Part shown: positions 7,432-16,275 of the stretch, piece after piece
How positions within the stretch are numbered: the first letter of the stretch is position 1
Layout of the letters: each line of letters starts with the position of its first letter
Notes under the pieces: model-generated
Databases searched by the model: none
Told to the model about the DNA's origin: nothing
What the model saw: the letters and a program-made list of their open reading frames with translations, nothing else
Position numbers and translations under genes: made by a program
Assembly (NCBI RefSeq): GCF_019166065.1
Contig: NZ_JAHTBN010000009.1
Span: 1-64,000, forward strand
DNA from: Candidimonas humi
GTDB lineage: Bacteria; Pseudomonadota; Gammaproteobacteria; Burkholderiales; Burkholderiaceae_B
Reading direction: 5' to 3'
Length of the DNA: 64,000 bases

Positions 7432-8595
7432 CTATTGCGCGAGCTCGCGCATTTCCTTGTACAGATCCTGCTTGCCCTCGAAGCCGATGCCGGGCAGTTC
7501 GGGCATGACGATGTGGCCGTTTTCCACACGCACGCCGTCGGGGAAGCCGCCGTAGGGCTGGAACAGATCCGGGTAGCTTTCGTTGCCGCCCAGGCCGAGC
7601 CCGGCGGCGATGTTCAGCGACATCTGGTGGCCGCCGTGGGGTATGCAACGGCTGCACGACCAACCCGCTATTTCCAGTTCGCGCAAGGTCCGCAAATACT
7701 CGCACAAGCCATAGGACAGTGCACAATCGAACTGCAACCAGTCCCGGTCCGGCCGCATGCCGCCGTAGCGCAACAGATTGCGTGCGTCCTGGTGGCTGAA
7801 CAGGTTCTCGCCGGTGGCCATCGGGCCGGGATAATACTCGGCCAGCACCGATTGCAGGCGGTAATCCAGCGGGTCGCCGGCCTCTTCGTACCAGAACAGC
7901 GGATAATCGCGCAACACACGCGCGTAGGCGATGGCAGTGTCCAGATCGAAGCGGCCGTTGGCGTCCACCGCCAGTTGCGCCTGGCTGCCGATTTCGGCCA
8001 GCACCGCCTCGATGCGGCGCGCGTCCTCGGCCAGCGGCGCGCCGCCGATCTTCATTTTCACTACGTTGTAGCCGCGGTCCAGATAGCCGCGCATCTCGGC
8101 GCGCAGCGCCGACAAATCCTTGCCGGGGTAATAGTAGCCGCCGGCCGCATACACGAAGACCCTGGGGTCGGCCTCGCGGCCGTGGCGCTCGGCCAGCAGG
8201 CGGAACAGCGGCTTGCCGGCGATCTTGGCCACGGCATCCCATACCGCCATGTCTATGGTACCTACGGCCACCGAACGCTCGCCATGGCCGCCGGGCTTCT
8301 CGTTGCTCATCAGCGTCGCCCAGACGCGGTCGGGGTCGAGGTTGTCCTGTGCATCGTTGAGCAGCGAGGCCGGATCTGCCTCGGCAACGCGCCGCATGAA
8401 TCGCTCGCGAATCAAGCCGCCTTGCCCGTAGCGGCCATTGGAATTGAAGCCGTAGCCCACCACCCGCTTGCCGTCGCGCACCACATCGGTGACTACCGCC
8501 ACCAGGCTGCTGGTCATCTTGGAGAAATCGATGTAGGCGTTGCGGATCGGTGACGCTATAGGCTTGGTGACTTCACGGATTTCGAGTATCTGCAT
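7432..8595 (-). CDS. tarD: D(-)-tartrate dehydratase (enolase superfamily)
   Basis: Predicted to dehydrate D-tartrate to oxaloacetate using Mg2+. The 387 residues closely follow the Bradyrhizobium japonicum TarD pattern with an offset of about two. Catalytic Lys182 is in the KMKIGG motif and catalytic His320 in CIPHGGHQM. Metal ligands are Asp211 (VDANG), Glu237 (WYEE) and Glu263 (TGENLF). Diagnostic stretches include NAYIDFSKMTSSLVAV and GGHGERSVAVGTIDMAVWD. The start is ATG 8595 (MQILEIREVTKPI). It is the last gene of the seven-gene operon, 34 bp after the SDR gene. Confidence 0.85.
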   Translation of the reverse strand: MQILEIREVTKPIASPIRNAYIDFSKMTSSLVAVVTDVVRDGKRVVGYGFNSNGRYGQGGLIRERFMRRVAEADPASLLNDAQDNLDPDRVWATLMSNEKPGGHGERSVAVGTIDMAVWDAVAKIAGKPLFRLLAERHGREADPRVFVYAAGGYYYPGKDLSALRAEMRGYLDRGYNVVKMKIGGAPLAEDARRIEAVLAEIGSQAQLAVDANGRFDLDTAIAYARVLRDYPLFWYEEAGDPLDYRLQSVLAEYYPGPMATGENLFSHQDARNLLRYGGMRPDRDWLQFDCALSYGLCEYLRTLRELEIAGWSCSRCIPHGGHQMSLNIAAGLGLGGNESYPDLFQPYGGFPDGVRVENGHIVMPELPGIGFEGKQDLYKEMRELAQ

Positions 8596-8629
8596 GGCGC
8601 TTGTCTCTTGATATAAAGCAACGGGGAAT

Positions 8630-9379
8630 TCAGAGGGAACCGCCGCCGCAGACAACGATCTGCTGCCCGGTGATGGCGGCCGCGTAGGGGCCGAGCAAAT
8701 AGGCCACCAATTCGGCGATCTCATCCGTGCGTATGAACCGCCCTATCGGCGGCAGGCGCGGAGGGCTGCCTCCACGCGTGGGGTCTGCAAGCATGGGAGT
8801 GTCGGTGGCGCCCGGCGCAACCACGTTCACGGTGACGCCGCGCGGCGCCAGCTCCGCTGCGCAGGAACGCGCCAAGCCGAGCAACGCCGCCTTGGTCGCC
8901 GCATATTGCCCGCGCCCCGCTGCGCCTGCCGCGGTGCGGCTACCGATCAGGACAATCCTGCCGCCGTCCGGCATGCGAGCAGCCAAGGCGTCGATCAACG
9001 TCTCGGCCGCCTGTACGTGCACACGCCACATTGCCTCGCCGTCCTCGGGCCGGAACGCGCCCACGGGATTGACGCGCATGAAGCCCGCCGCGTGCACCAG
9101 TGTATCGACATCCGGGCAGTTCGCACACAGCCGCAAGACCTCGTCGGTGGCCGCCAGGTCCGCCTGCGCGTAGCGGAAATCGCCGGGCGGGTCTTGCCGC
9201 GGCGCGCGCAGGTCGACGCCGGTAACCCGCCAGCCGCCGGTAAGCAGCCGCGCAGTGATGGCCGCGCCTATTCCGGAAGCGCAACCCGTGACCAGCGCGT
9301 GCCGGCGGCCGTCCTGCGCGCAATGTCGATCCCGAGGGCGCGGCGCCGGCCCTGTCTGCGTGCTCATGCCGGGACCCAT
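8630..9379 (-). CDS. Short-chain dehydrogenase/reductase (SDR)
   Basis: A Rossmann-fold oxidoreductase of about 245-250 residues. The nucleotide-binding motif TGCASGIG sits near the N-terminus, the catalytic Ser is in VLIGSRTA and the Tyr/Lys pair is YAATK. The C-terminal VCGGGSL ending is typical of classical SDRs. The ATG at 9379 overlaps the stop of the upstream binding-protein gene (TGATG), suggesting translational coupling; an ATG at 9367 is an alternative. The substrate is unknown. Its position between the importer and tarD suggests oxidation or reduction of a hydroxy-acid intermediate. Confidence 0.85.
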   Translation of the reverse strand: MGPGMSTQTGPAPRPRDRHCAQDGRRHALVTGCASGIGAAITARLLTGGWRVTGVDLRAPRQDPPGDFRYAQADLAATDEVLRLCANCPDVDTLVHAAGFMRVNPVGAFRPEDGEAMWRVHVQAAETLIDALAARMPDGGRIVLIGSRTAAGAAGRGQYAATKAALLGLARSCAAELAPRGVTVNVVAPGATDTPMLADPTRGGSPPRLPPIGRFIRTDEIAELVAYLLGPYAAAITGQQIVVCGGGSL

Positions 9380-10452
9380 CAACGGTAGTTCATGGCGTCG
9401 CTGCGCACCTTGGCCGGATCGAAATCGTTGATCGCGTCGATCAGGTCATTGGTGTAGAAAGGGCTGTAGTCGGCGATCTTCCAGTGGTTCATCGCGGCCT
9501 CGGTTTCGAATTCCTTGACGTTGATGCTGCCCATCTTGGCGTGCGGATAAGGCGGCACATAGAGCTTGATGCGGCGGCCTATGGCCTTGTAGATCGCTTC
9601 CACGGCCTGCTCCTGGCTGCTGCCGCGCGGCGCCGCCTCGGGATACATGCGCAGGAACGCCAGCGCCCCCGCCTTGGGGTTGGCCAGGATGAATTGCGAG
9701 GCCTTGCATACCGCGCGCCCAACGCCTATTACCTCGGCCTTGTCTTTCTCCATGCGTTCGCGTCGGGTCTCCAGGAACTGGCCGCCGATCAGCGGCAGCT
9801 TGGGCGGCCGCGGCAGCAGCCTGAACGGCAGGCCGGCGGATTCGATCAGGCCGAAGCCCACGTCGTAATACGCCAATGCATCGATCTGGCCGCGCTCCAG
9901 CGCCACCCCGGCGGGCACGCCCCCGCCCACGGCGACCCATTTGAAGTCTTTGTCGGGATCGAAGCCCATGGACTGCAGCACATTGCGGGTTACCGGGTAG
10001 TCGGTGGCTCCGAAGCCCGAGACGCCGATGCGCTTGCCCTTCAGGTCGGCATAGCTGTGTATGTCCGACTTGGGCAGGACCGCCACGTCCCATTTGTATG
10101 GATAGGTGTACTCGTAGAAATTGACCGACTGCTTCCATTCGCCGCGCGATAGCACGGGCAAGCCGAAAGAAGGCACGCCGACGCCGAAATCGATGTCGCC
10201 GCGGTCCACTGCCACCTGCACATTGGCGTTAGTCCCCAGGGCCTGGGTGGTAACCGACAGGCCTTCGGCCTTGTTGTAGCCGAGGATTTCGCCGACCACC
10301 AGGTTGATGACGATCGGACTCATCGACTTCAGCCCCACTCCCAGCTTGAGTTTCTTCAAGCCCGCCGCGGTCTGAGCCCTGGCGGATCCCAATGCCAGGC
10401 CGCAGGCCAGTGCGCCCGAGGCCATCATGAATTCCCTACGCGTAACAGCCAT
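9379..10452 (-). CDS. ABC transporter substrate-binding protein, SsuA/NitT/TauT family
   Basis: A 357-residue periplasmic receptor. The start at ATG 10452 is preceded by AAAGGAG. The N-terminus has a Tat-type signal (TRREFM at residues 4-9, then a hydrophobic stretch ending near GSARAQ). The body has the NMT1/SsuA-like fold features (DIDFGVGVPSFG, DLKGKRIGVSGFG, GQIDALAYYDVG). With the downstream-numbered permease and ATPase it forms a NitT/TauT-type importer. The adjacent tartrate dehydratase suggests an organic-acid ligand; this is inference. Confidence 0.87.
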   Translation of the reverse strand: MAVTRREFMMASGALACGLALGSARAQTAAGLKKLKLGVGLKSMSPIVINLVVGEILGYNKAEGLSVTTQALGTNANVQVAVDRGDIDFGVGVPSFGLPVLSRGEWKQSVNFYEYTYPYKWDVAVLPKSDIHSYADLKGKRIGVSGFGATDYPVTRNVLQSMGFDPDKDFKWVAVGGGVPAGVALERGQIDALAYYDVGFGLIESAGLPFRLLPRPPKLPLIGGQFLETRRERMEKDKAEVIGVGRAVCKASQFILANPKAGALAFLRMYPEAAPRGSSQEQAVEAIYKAIGRRIKLYVPPYPHAKMGSINVKEFETEAAMNHWKIADYSPFYTNDLIDAINDFDPAKVRSDAMNYR

Positions 10453-10525
10453 GTCCGTCTCCTTTTTTTGAAAGCCGATTATTCGTTCATACGCTATCTG
10501 ACAGTTGCGCTGGATTCGGGCGCAT

Positions 10526-11497
10526 TCATTTCTTATTGCGCTCGGTCCAGTGCACCACCCGCCGCTCGATGCGGTGCACCACCGCATGCAAAGCAATACC
10601 CATCGCACCCAGGATGATCAGGGCCGCGAACACGCCAGCCACGTCCGTTACCGCCTGAGCCTGTGTGATGACCACGCCCATGCCTTGCTGGGCGCCCAGG
10701 AACTCGGCAACAATGGTGCCCAGCAGGGCATACACCACCGCCATGTCCAGGCCGGCGAAGATGTACGGTGCGGCACCGGGCAGCTTGACCAGCCGGTAGG
10801 TTTCCATGGGCGAAGCCGACATCGACTTCATCAGGTCGATGCGTTCCGGCTCGACCGAGCGCAAGCCGCTGAAGCTATTGATGAGCACGGGGAAAAAGGC
10901 CAGCAACGCGGCGATCGCGATCTTCGAGCCATCGCCGAATCCCAGCCAGATCACCACCAGCGGCGCGATCGCCACTTTCGGCAGGCTTTGCAGCGCAAAG
11001 GCGTACGGCATCAACAGTTTTTCCACGCTGCGGCTCTCGGCCATCAACGACCCCAGCACCAGGCCCGTCATGGTGCCGATCAGGAAGCCCAGGGCAGCAT
11101 TGGAAAACGTGCTCCAGAGCGGCAGGTAATAGCCCACGGGGTTGTCAGGGGCCACGGCCAGGCCCGACCATAGCGCGTAGGCCACCGATTCGGGCGAGGG
11201 CAGGATGTACCGTGGCACGTGCAACAGCCGCACGCTGAGGTCCCAGACCACCACGAGCACGACCAGGCCGATAGAAGTGACCAGCGGACCGTTGATGCCC
11301 TTGCGCTCGCGGCCGGCGGGCCTCGGTCCCCCGGCTGTCGCTCCCGGGCCGGAAGCCACGGCGCCCCTATCGGCATGCCCGGCATTCGCCGCGTCCGACG
11401 TACTGGCGATATTCGTAACCTGGCCCACGTCGGGCGCGCCCGCGGCGCGTACGGTACCGGCGACGCCCGAGCCGGCGCGGGATGCGATCGCGTTCAT
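10526..11497 (-). CDS. ABC transporter permease, NitT/TauT (SsuC) family
   Basis: A 323-residue inner-membrane permease. After a 70-residue Ala/Gly-rich, non-hydrophobic N-terminal extension come about six membrane helices, starting GPLVTSIGLVVLVVVWDLSV. The EAA-like loop is around MSASPMETYRLVKLPGAAPYI. The start at ATG 11497 follows GGGGGAG and overlaps the ATPase stop (ATGA). The extension is longer than in SsuC/TauC and looks unstructured. It works with the ATPase at 11494-12318 and the receptor at 9379-10452. Confidence 0.87.
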   Translation of the reverse strand: MNAIASRAGSGVAGTVRAAGAPDVGQVTNIASTSDAANAGHADRGAVASGPGATAGGPRPAGRERKGINGPLVTSIGLVVLVVVWDLSVRLLHVPRYILPSPESVAYALWSGLAVAPDNPVGYYLPLWSTFSNAALGFLIGTMTGLVLGSLMAESRSVEKLLMPYAFALQSLPKVAIAPLVVIWLGFGDGSKIAIAALLAFFPVLINSFSGLRSVEPERIDLMKSMSASPMETYRLVKLPGAAPYIFAGLDMAVVYALLGTIVAEFLGAQQGMGVVITQAQAVTDVAGVFAALIILGAMGIALHAVVHRIERRVVHWTERNKK

Positions 11498-12318
11498 TCC
11501 ACTCCCCCTTCCGCGTTGAGCAGCTTGCGGATCTGACCGGACAGTTCGGCATACGCCGGATAATCCAATATGGTTTCGAAAGCCCTGGGACGCTCGATCT
11601 TCACATCCAGGACGCTCAGTATCTCGCCCGGCCTGGCGGACATCACGACCACTCTGTCGCCCAGGAATACCGCTTCGGAAATGCTGTGCGTAATCAATAC
11701 CACCGTCTTGTGGCTGGCCCTCCAGATGCGCTGCAGCTCCAGGTTCATGCGCTCGCGGGTGAGCGCGTCCAGCGCCCCGAACGGTTCGTCCATCAACAGA
11801 ATGCGCGGATTGCGCACCAGGGCGCGGCAGATGCCCGCGCGCTGCTGCATGCCGCCCGATAGCTCGTAGGGATACTTGCCGGCGAATTCCGCCAGGCCGG
11901 TCATCTCGAGCAGGCCGTCGACATCTGCGTCGCCGACACCCTTGTAGCCGCCCACGCGGGTCGGCAGCGCCACGTTCTGGCGCACGGTGAACCAAGGCAG
12001 CAGATTGGCCGCCTGGAACACCATGCCCACGTCCGGCGACGGGCCCTGTATCTGCCTGCCGTCCAGGTAAAGGCCGCCCTGCTCGCAAGGCTCCAAGCCC
12101 GCCAGCATGCGCAGCAGCGTGCTCTTGCCGCAACCGGAAGGCCCCACAATGGTGACGAATTCGCCTTCGGCGATGTCCAGGGAAATACCGCGCAAGGCAT
12201 GTACGTCGCCCGACGAGGTGTGGTAGATCTTGCTCAGGTCCTGAATACGGATGACCGGATTCGCCGCGCCTCGCGCCGAATCCAGGCTCCGAACCGGGGG
12301 TTCCATCAGTTCAGACAT
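11494..12318 (-). CDS. ABC transporter ATP-binding protein, NitT/TauT (SsuB) family
   Basis: A 274-residue ATPase with Walker A GPSGCGKS, Q-loop VFQAANLLPW, signature LSGGMQQR, Walker B ILLMDEPFGALD and switch His (VLITHSISEA). This set is typical of the TauB/SsuB branch. It provides energy for the importer encoded by the next two genes. It overlaps the permease start by 4 bp and lies 114 bp after the DapA-family gene. Confidence 0.9.
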   Translation of the reverse strand: MSELMEPPVRSLDSARGAANPVIRIQDLSKIYHTSSGDVHALRGISLDIAEGEFVTIVGPSGCGKSTLLRMLAGLEPCEQGGLYLDGRQIQGPSPDVGMVFQAANLLPWFTVRQNVALPTRVGGYKGVGDADVDGLLEMTGLAEFAGKYPYELSGGMQQRAGICRALVRNPRILLMDEPFGALDALTRERMNLELQRIWRASHKTVVLITHSISEAVFLGDRVVVMSARPGEILSVLDVKIERPRAFETILDYPAYAELSGQIRKLLNAEGGVE

Positions 12319-12432
12319 GCACTCCTCCTGCCCGGCTTACCGCCGGATTCGTTTTCATGGACCTCCGCGCGACGGCGCTCCGGTGCCCATACCACGCGCC
12401 CTGCGCCACGGCCCGCAATCCCGGCAAGCTCC

Positions 12433-13374
12433 TTATGCGGCGTCGCGCTGCTGGAGCCCCGCGTGCCGCAAGGCTGCATCGATGGCATCCAGTTCGGAAC
12501 GCGACGGCGCCTGCGTGGGCGGACGCACCGTGGCGCTGCGCAGTATTCCGGCGCGCGCCATTGCTGCCTTCATGCGTCCGTGCGCTTCGCCCGTCGGTTC
12601 TCCGGCGCCATATACCGCGTCTTTCAAGGGATCGATCAGCGACTGCACCTGCATTGCCTTGCGCAGGTCGCCATCGGCCACGGCCTGCAGCAGGTCGTGG
12701 ATGAGGCCGGGAATCAGCGACGCGAAACCGACCAGGGCGCCATCCACGCCCTGCACCATGGAAGCCAGCAGATATTCGTCGTGGCAGGTCAGCAGCGCCT
12801 TGGCCGGATCCGCCTCGCGGATCGCCTTCAGGTCGCGCGCGTATTTGTTCATCTCGCGCGTGCCGATCTTGAACGCCTGCACATAAGGCAGGCGCGCCAG
12901 TTCGGCCAGCAGAGCACTGGGGAACGACGCACGCGTCCAGGCCGGATATACGTGGACCACCAGCGGCAAGCCGCTGGCCTTGCCTATCGCAGTGAAGTAA
13001 TCAATGCAGTGTTCGGACCGGAAACCGAAGCGCAGCCAATGGTGCGGGGGCATGATGTCCAGCGCACGCGCGCCCGCCTCCTTGGCCATGGCGGCATGTT
13101 CGACAGCTTCATTGATGCCCTCGCAGACCACGGATGAAATGACCGGGCAGATATCCTTGACCGCGTCGGCGACGACGCGCGTCACGCCCGCCCGTTCTCG
13201 CGCCGTCAGGGAAAACACCTCTCCCGTGTGGCCGTTGGTCATCAATGCGACGATGCCCGGCTGCCGTGCGAGCCAGCGTGCGTAGCGCCGCAACTCGGGT
13301 TCGTCGACGCTGAAATCGTCGTTGAACGGTACGGCTATGGCCGGAATGATGCCGTGGAAATTGAAGTTCGCCAC
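12433..13374 (-). CDS. Dihydrodipicolinate synthase (DapA)-family lyase/aldolase
   Basis: A 313-residue class I aldolase-type TIM barrel. The GTG start at 13374 has GAGGAG about 8 bp upstream. The predicted Schiff-base Lys169 lies in AFKIGTRE and the proton-relay Tyr143 in HVYPAW. The carboxylate-binding GXXGE motif is present as GHTGE (48-52). True DapA proteins are about 292 residues and sit with lysine genes. Here the catabolic context suggests a 2-keto-acid aldolase or dehydratase. The exact reaction cannot be read from the sequence. Gap to iclR is 48 bp. Confidence 0.82.
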   Translation of the reverse strand: MANFNFHGIIPAIAVPFNDDFSVDEPELRRYARWLARQPGIVALMTNGHTGEVFSLTARERAGVTRVVADAVKDICPVISSVVCEGINEAVEHAAMAKEAGARALDIMPPHHWLRFGFRSEHCIDYFTAIGKASGLPLVVHVYPAWTRASFPSALLAELARLPYVQAFKIGTREMNKYARDLKAIREADPAKALLTCHDEYLLASMVQGVDGALVGFASLIPGLIHDLLQAVADGDLRKAMQVQSLIDPLKDAVYGAGEPTGEAHGRMKAAMARAGILRSATVRPPTQAPSRSELDAIDAALRHAGLQQRDAA

Positions 13375-13422
13375 AATGACTCCTCGAGAGCACTCGTCTA
13401 TCAATTGAATAAAACCGCCGCC

Positions 13423-14271
13423 TCAGGTGGCGTGCGGCAAGGTAAAGCTACCGTTGGACCGCAGGGCCTTGGACAACTCCACGGAGGCTTCTACGACAGG
13501 CCCTATCGCATCCTCCTTGAACTGGGCAAGCGTCGTATTGAGCGCCGGCGCGGCCACGCTCACGGCAGCCACCGGCATGCCGTCCACGTCAAGGATGGGC
13601 GCGGCCACCACGTATAGCCCCGATACGTTTTCCTGGTCGGAAACCGCGTAGCCCCTGTCCTTGACCTCGTCCAGGCGCTGCAACAACTCGTTCAAGTCCA
13701 CCAAGGTGGTGGGCGTAAGTTTTCTGCGTGGAGACGACTCCAGCACCCGGACCTGCAAGTCGCGCGGGCACCAGGCCAGCAAGGCATGGCCGATAGCCGA
13801 CGAATACACCGGGATGCGGCTGCCTATGCGGATGTCCACGCCCAGGCGGGTCAGGCCGGCCTGCACCCGCTCGGCATACAACACCTGCGAATCCTCCAGC
13901 ACCCCTATGGATGCAACCTCGCGCACTTCTCCCACGAGGCCGCGCAGCACCGGGCGCGCATGGGTGCGCAGGTCGGAATGCGCGATAGCGTTGAACCCCA
14001 GGTCCAGCACCTTGAAAGACAGCCGGAACAACCGCGTGTCGGGGACTTTTTTCACATAACCCAGGTTGACCAGCGTGTTCAGGAAACGGAAGGCAGTGGC
14101 GTTGTCCACGTCGGCCTTGCGCGCCACCTCGGCCATAGTCAATTCGGGCTGAGCCGCCGTGAAGGCTTCCAGAATCCTGAAAGCCTTGGCCAGCGACAGC
14201 ACGGTGTTCTTGGCGGCAGGCCGGCCGTCGTCGGCCGCGGCAAGCCGCTTGGCATGGGTGGTGTCGGTCAT
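13423..14271 (-). CDS. IclR-family transcriptional regulator
   Basis: A 282-residue protein. The N-terminal winged helix (VLSLAKAFRILEAFTAAQPELT... about 22-85) is followed by the IclR effector-binding domain (about 100-270, with GSRIPVYSSAIGHALLAW and YAVSDQENVSGLYVVAAPI). ATG 14271 is the favoured start, with AAAAAGG upstream. It is the first gene of the tartrate-dehydratase operon. Two 25-bp palindrome-containing repeats sit just upstream (14288 and 14386), so it probably controls itself and the whole operon. Confidence 0.88.
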   Translation of the reverse strand: MTDTTHAKRLAAADDGRPAAKNTVLSLAKAFRILEAFTAAQPELTMAEVARKADVDNATAFRFLNTLVNLGYVKKVPDTRLFRLSFKVLDLGFNAIAHSDLRTHARPVLRGLVGEVREVASIGVLEDSQVLYAERVQAGLTRLGVDIRIGSRIPVYSSAIGHALLAWCPRDLQVRVLESSPRRKLTPTTLVDLNELLQRLDEVKDRGYAVSDQENVSGLYVVAAPILDVDGMPVAAVSVAAPALNTTLAQFKEDAIGPVVEASVELSKALRSNGSFTLPHAT

Positions 14272-14287
14272 TGCATATGCCTTTTTG

Positions 14288-14312
14288 TTCGGATTACGAA
14301 TTTTTATTTTAT
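14288..14312 (-). promoter_or_regulatory. Candidate IclR operator, copy 1
   Basis: A 25-bp element containing TTCGGATTACGAA (TTCG-N5-CGAA) followed by an AT tail TTTTTATTTTAT, about 16 bp upstream of the iclR start. It is repeated with one mismatch at 14386-14410. Palindromic sites of this size next to an iclR gene are usual for the family. Confidence 0.6.
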
Positions 14313-14385
14313 ATGAGAACGAACCGAAAATATCTTGTGTCTCCATCGCTCGCATAAGCCATCCGTGATGATTCATGGCAAATAA

Positions 14386-14410
14386 TTCGGATTGCGAATT
14401 TTTATTTTAT
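14386..14410 (-). promoter_or_regulatory. Candidate IclR operator, copy 2
   Basis: Second copy of the 25-bp element (core TTCGGATTGCGAA), 98 bp from copy 1 in the same orientation, with one A/G difference. The spacing is close to a whole number of helical turns (about 9.3), which would allow looping or cooperative binding. The flanking 100 bp are conspicuously AT-rich. Confidence 0.6.
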
Positions 14411-14546
14411 TTTTATGGAAGAATGTTAGGCAAAAAAAATTCAGCCATCAATATCGATTACATTTACTTTCAAACAGGCCTGCGCGAGGCCTGCGCAAGC
14501 TCGCATCACGGCGGCGCAGCGGCGCGCTGCACCGCCGCGCCTGCAA

Positions 14547-16064
14547 TCAAACCGTCGGCATGACGAATTCGTTGCCCTTGCTGATGCTCTCGGGCCAGCG
14601 CTGCATCACCGACTTCTGGCGGGTGTAGAAGCGCACGCCCTCTTCGCCGAAAGCATGGGTATCGCCGAACAGGCTGCGCTTCCAGCCGCCGAAGCCGTGC
14701 CAGGCCATGGGCACCGGGATGGGCACATTGATGCCGACCATGCCGACGTGGATGCGGCGCGCGAACTCGCGCGCGATATGGCCGTCGCTGGTGAAGCACG
14801 ACACGCCGTTGGCGAACTCGTGGTTGTTGATGAGATCGACCGCCTGACCGAAGTCGTCCACGCGCACGCAGGCCAGCACCGGGCCGAAGATTTCCTCGCG
14901 ATAGATGCTCATCTCGGGCTGGACGCGATCGAACAAGGTGCCGCCGACATAGAAGCCATCGTCGTGGCCGGGTACCTTGTAGCCGCGGCCGTCCACCTTC
15001 AGTTCGGCGCCCTCTTTCACGCCCGCCTCGATGTAGTTTTCTATGCGCTCCTTGGCCTGGCACGTGACGACCGGACCCATTTCGGCGTCCAGGTTCATGC
15101 CGTCCTTGATCTTCAGGCTGCGGGCACGTTCTTCGAGCAAGGGGACGATGCGATCGGCCACGCTGCCCACCAGCACCCCCACCGAAATCGCCATGCAGCG
15201 CTCGCCGGCCGAGCCGTAAGCAGCCCCCACCAGCGCATCGACGGCGCGCGGCAGGTCGGCGTCGGGCATGATCACCATATGGTTCTTGGCGCCGCCCAGC
15301 GCCTGCACGCGCTTGCCGAAATGGGCGCAACGCTCGTGGATGTAATGGGCGATGGGCGTCGAGCCCACGAAGCTGACCGCGGCGACATCGGGATGCTCGA
15401 TCAGGGCGTCGACCGCCACCTTGTCGCCTTGCACGACATTGAACACGCCGTCGGGCAGGCCCGCCTGCTTGAGCAGGTCGGCCATCAACAAGGAAGCGCT
15501 GGGGTCGCGCTCGCTGGGCTTGAGAATGAAAGTGTTGCCCGCGGCGATGGCCACCGGGAACATCCAGCACGGCACCATGCAAGGAAAGTTGAACGGCGTG
15601 ATGCCGGCCACCACGCCCAGCGGCTGGCGCATGGTCCAGTTGTCGATGCCGTTGGCGACCTGGTCGGTATAGCCGCCCTTCAGCAATTGCGGAATGCCGC
15701 AGGCGAACTCGATCACGTCCATGCCGCGCGCCACTTCGCCCTGGGCATCGGTGAAGACCTTGCCGTGTTCGGCCGTGATCATCGCGGCCAGCTTGTCGGT
15801 GTTTTCCTGCATCAGGGCCAGGAAGCGGTTGAGGATGCGCGCACGGCGCACCGGCGGCGTATCGGCCCAGGCCGGCGCGGCCTTGCTGGCCGCCGCCACG
15901 GCCGCATCCACGTCCTGCGCCGTGGACATCACCAGGTGCCGTGCCACTTTGCCGCTGGACGGATTGAACACGTCCTGCTTGCGCCCCGAACTGCCGGGCA
16001 CGCGCGCGCCGTTGATGAAATTGACGACATCCTTGCCGTCGGTATAAGGCTGGGGAGCATTCAT
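14547..16064 (-). CDS. mmsA: CoA-acylating methylmalonate-semialdehyde dehydrogenase
   Basis: A 505-residue aldehyde dehydrogenase that converts (methyl)malonate semialdehyde to propionyl-/acetyl-CoA with NAD+ and CoA, in valine, inositol or beta-alanine catabolism. The nucleophile is Cys290 in GSAGERCMA. The family-specific [19 protein letters not shown] and GWKRSLFGD motifs distinguish MmsA from ordinary ALDHs. The start is ATG 16064 ([10 protein letters not shown]). Divergent from a LysR regulator across a 211-bp region with an operator-like palindrome. Confidence 0.93.
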   Translation of the reverse strand: MNAPQPYTDGKDVVNFINGARVPGSSGRKQDVFNPSSGKVARHLVMSTAQDVDAAVAAASKAAPAWADTPPVRRARILNRFLALMQENTDKLAAMITAEHGKVFTDAQGEVARGMDVIEFACGIPQLLKGGYTDQVANGIDNWTMRQPLGVVAGITPFNFPCMVPCWMFPVAIAAGNTFILKPSERDPSASLLMADLLKQAGLPDGVFNVVQGDKVAVDALIEHPDVAAVSFVGSTPIAHYIHERCAHFGKRVQALGGAKNHMVIMPDADLPRAVDALVGAAYGSAGERCMAISVGVLVGSVADRIVPLLEERARSLKIKDGMNLDAEMGPVVTCQAKERIENYIEAGVKEGAELKVDGRGYKVPGHDDGFYVGGTLFDRVQPEMSIYREEIFGPVLACVRVDDFGQAVDLINNHEFANGVSCFTSDGHIAREFARRIHVGMVGINVPIPVPMAWHGFGGWKRSLFGDTHAFGEEGVRFYTRQKSVMQRWPESISKGNEFVMPTV

Positions 16065-16216
16065 GGCGGGTCTCTGGTCCTGTCTGGAGTTTGGCCCAGG
16101 GATTCCGGGCCGCGGAAAACTGCCGCCGCGGCTGCCTGGATTGGCGGCCGACAATGGCGTATGCGGCCCAGTATAGGTTTGGCTCGCGTCCTCTTCAATG
16201 CCGTAACATTGGACTC

Positions 16217-16238
16217 ATTGTTCAAAAAAATTGACAAT
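16217..16238. promoter_or_regulatory. Candidate LysR operator between mmsA and lysR
   Basis: Imperfect inverted repeat ATTGTTCAA (16217-16225), AAAAA, TTGACAAT (16231-16238) in the shared control region. LysR proteins normally bind such T-N11-A-type dyads beside their own gene. Confidence 0.5.
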
Positions 16239-16275
16239 AAGCACGCACGCGGATACCCGCCGCAAGGAAGCCATC

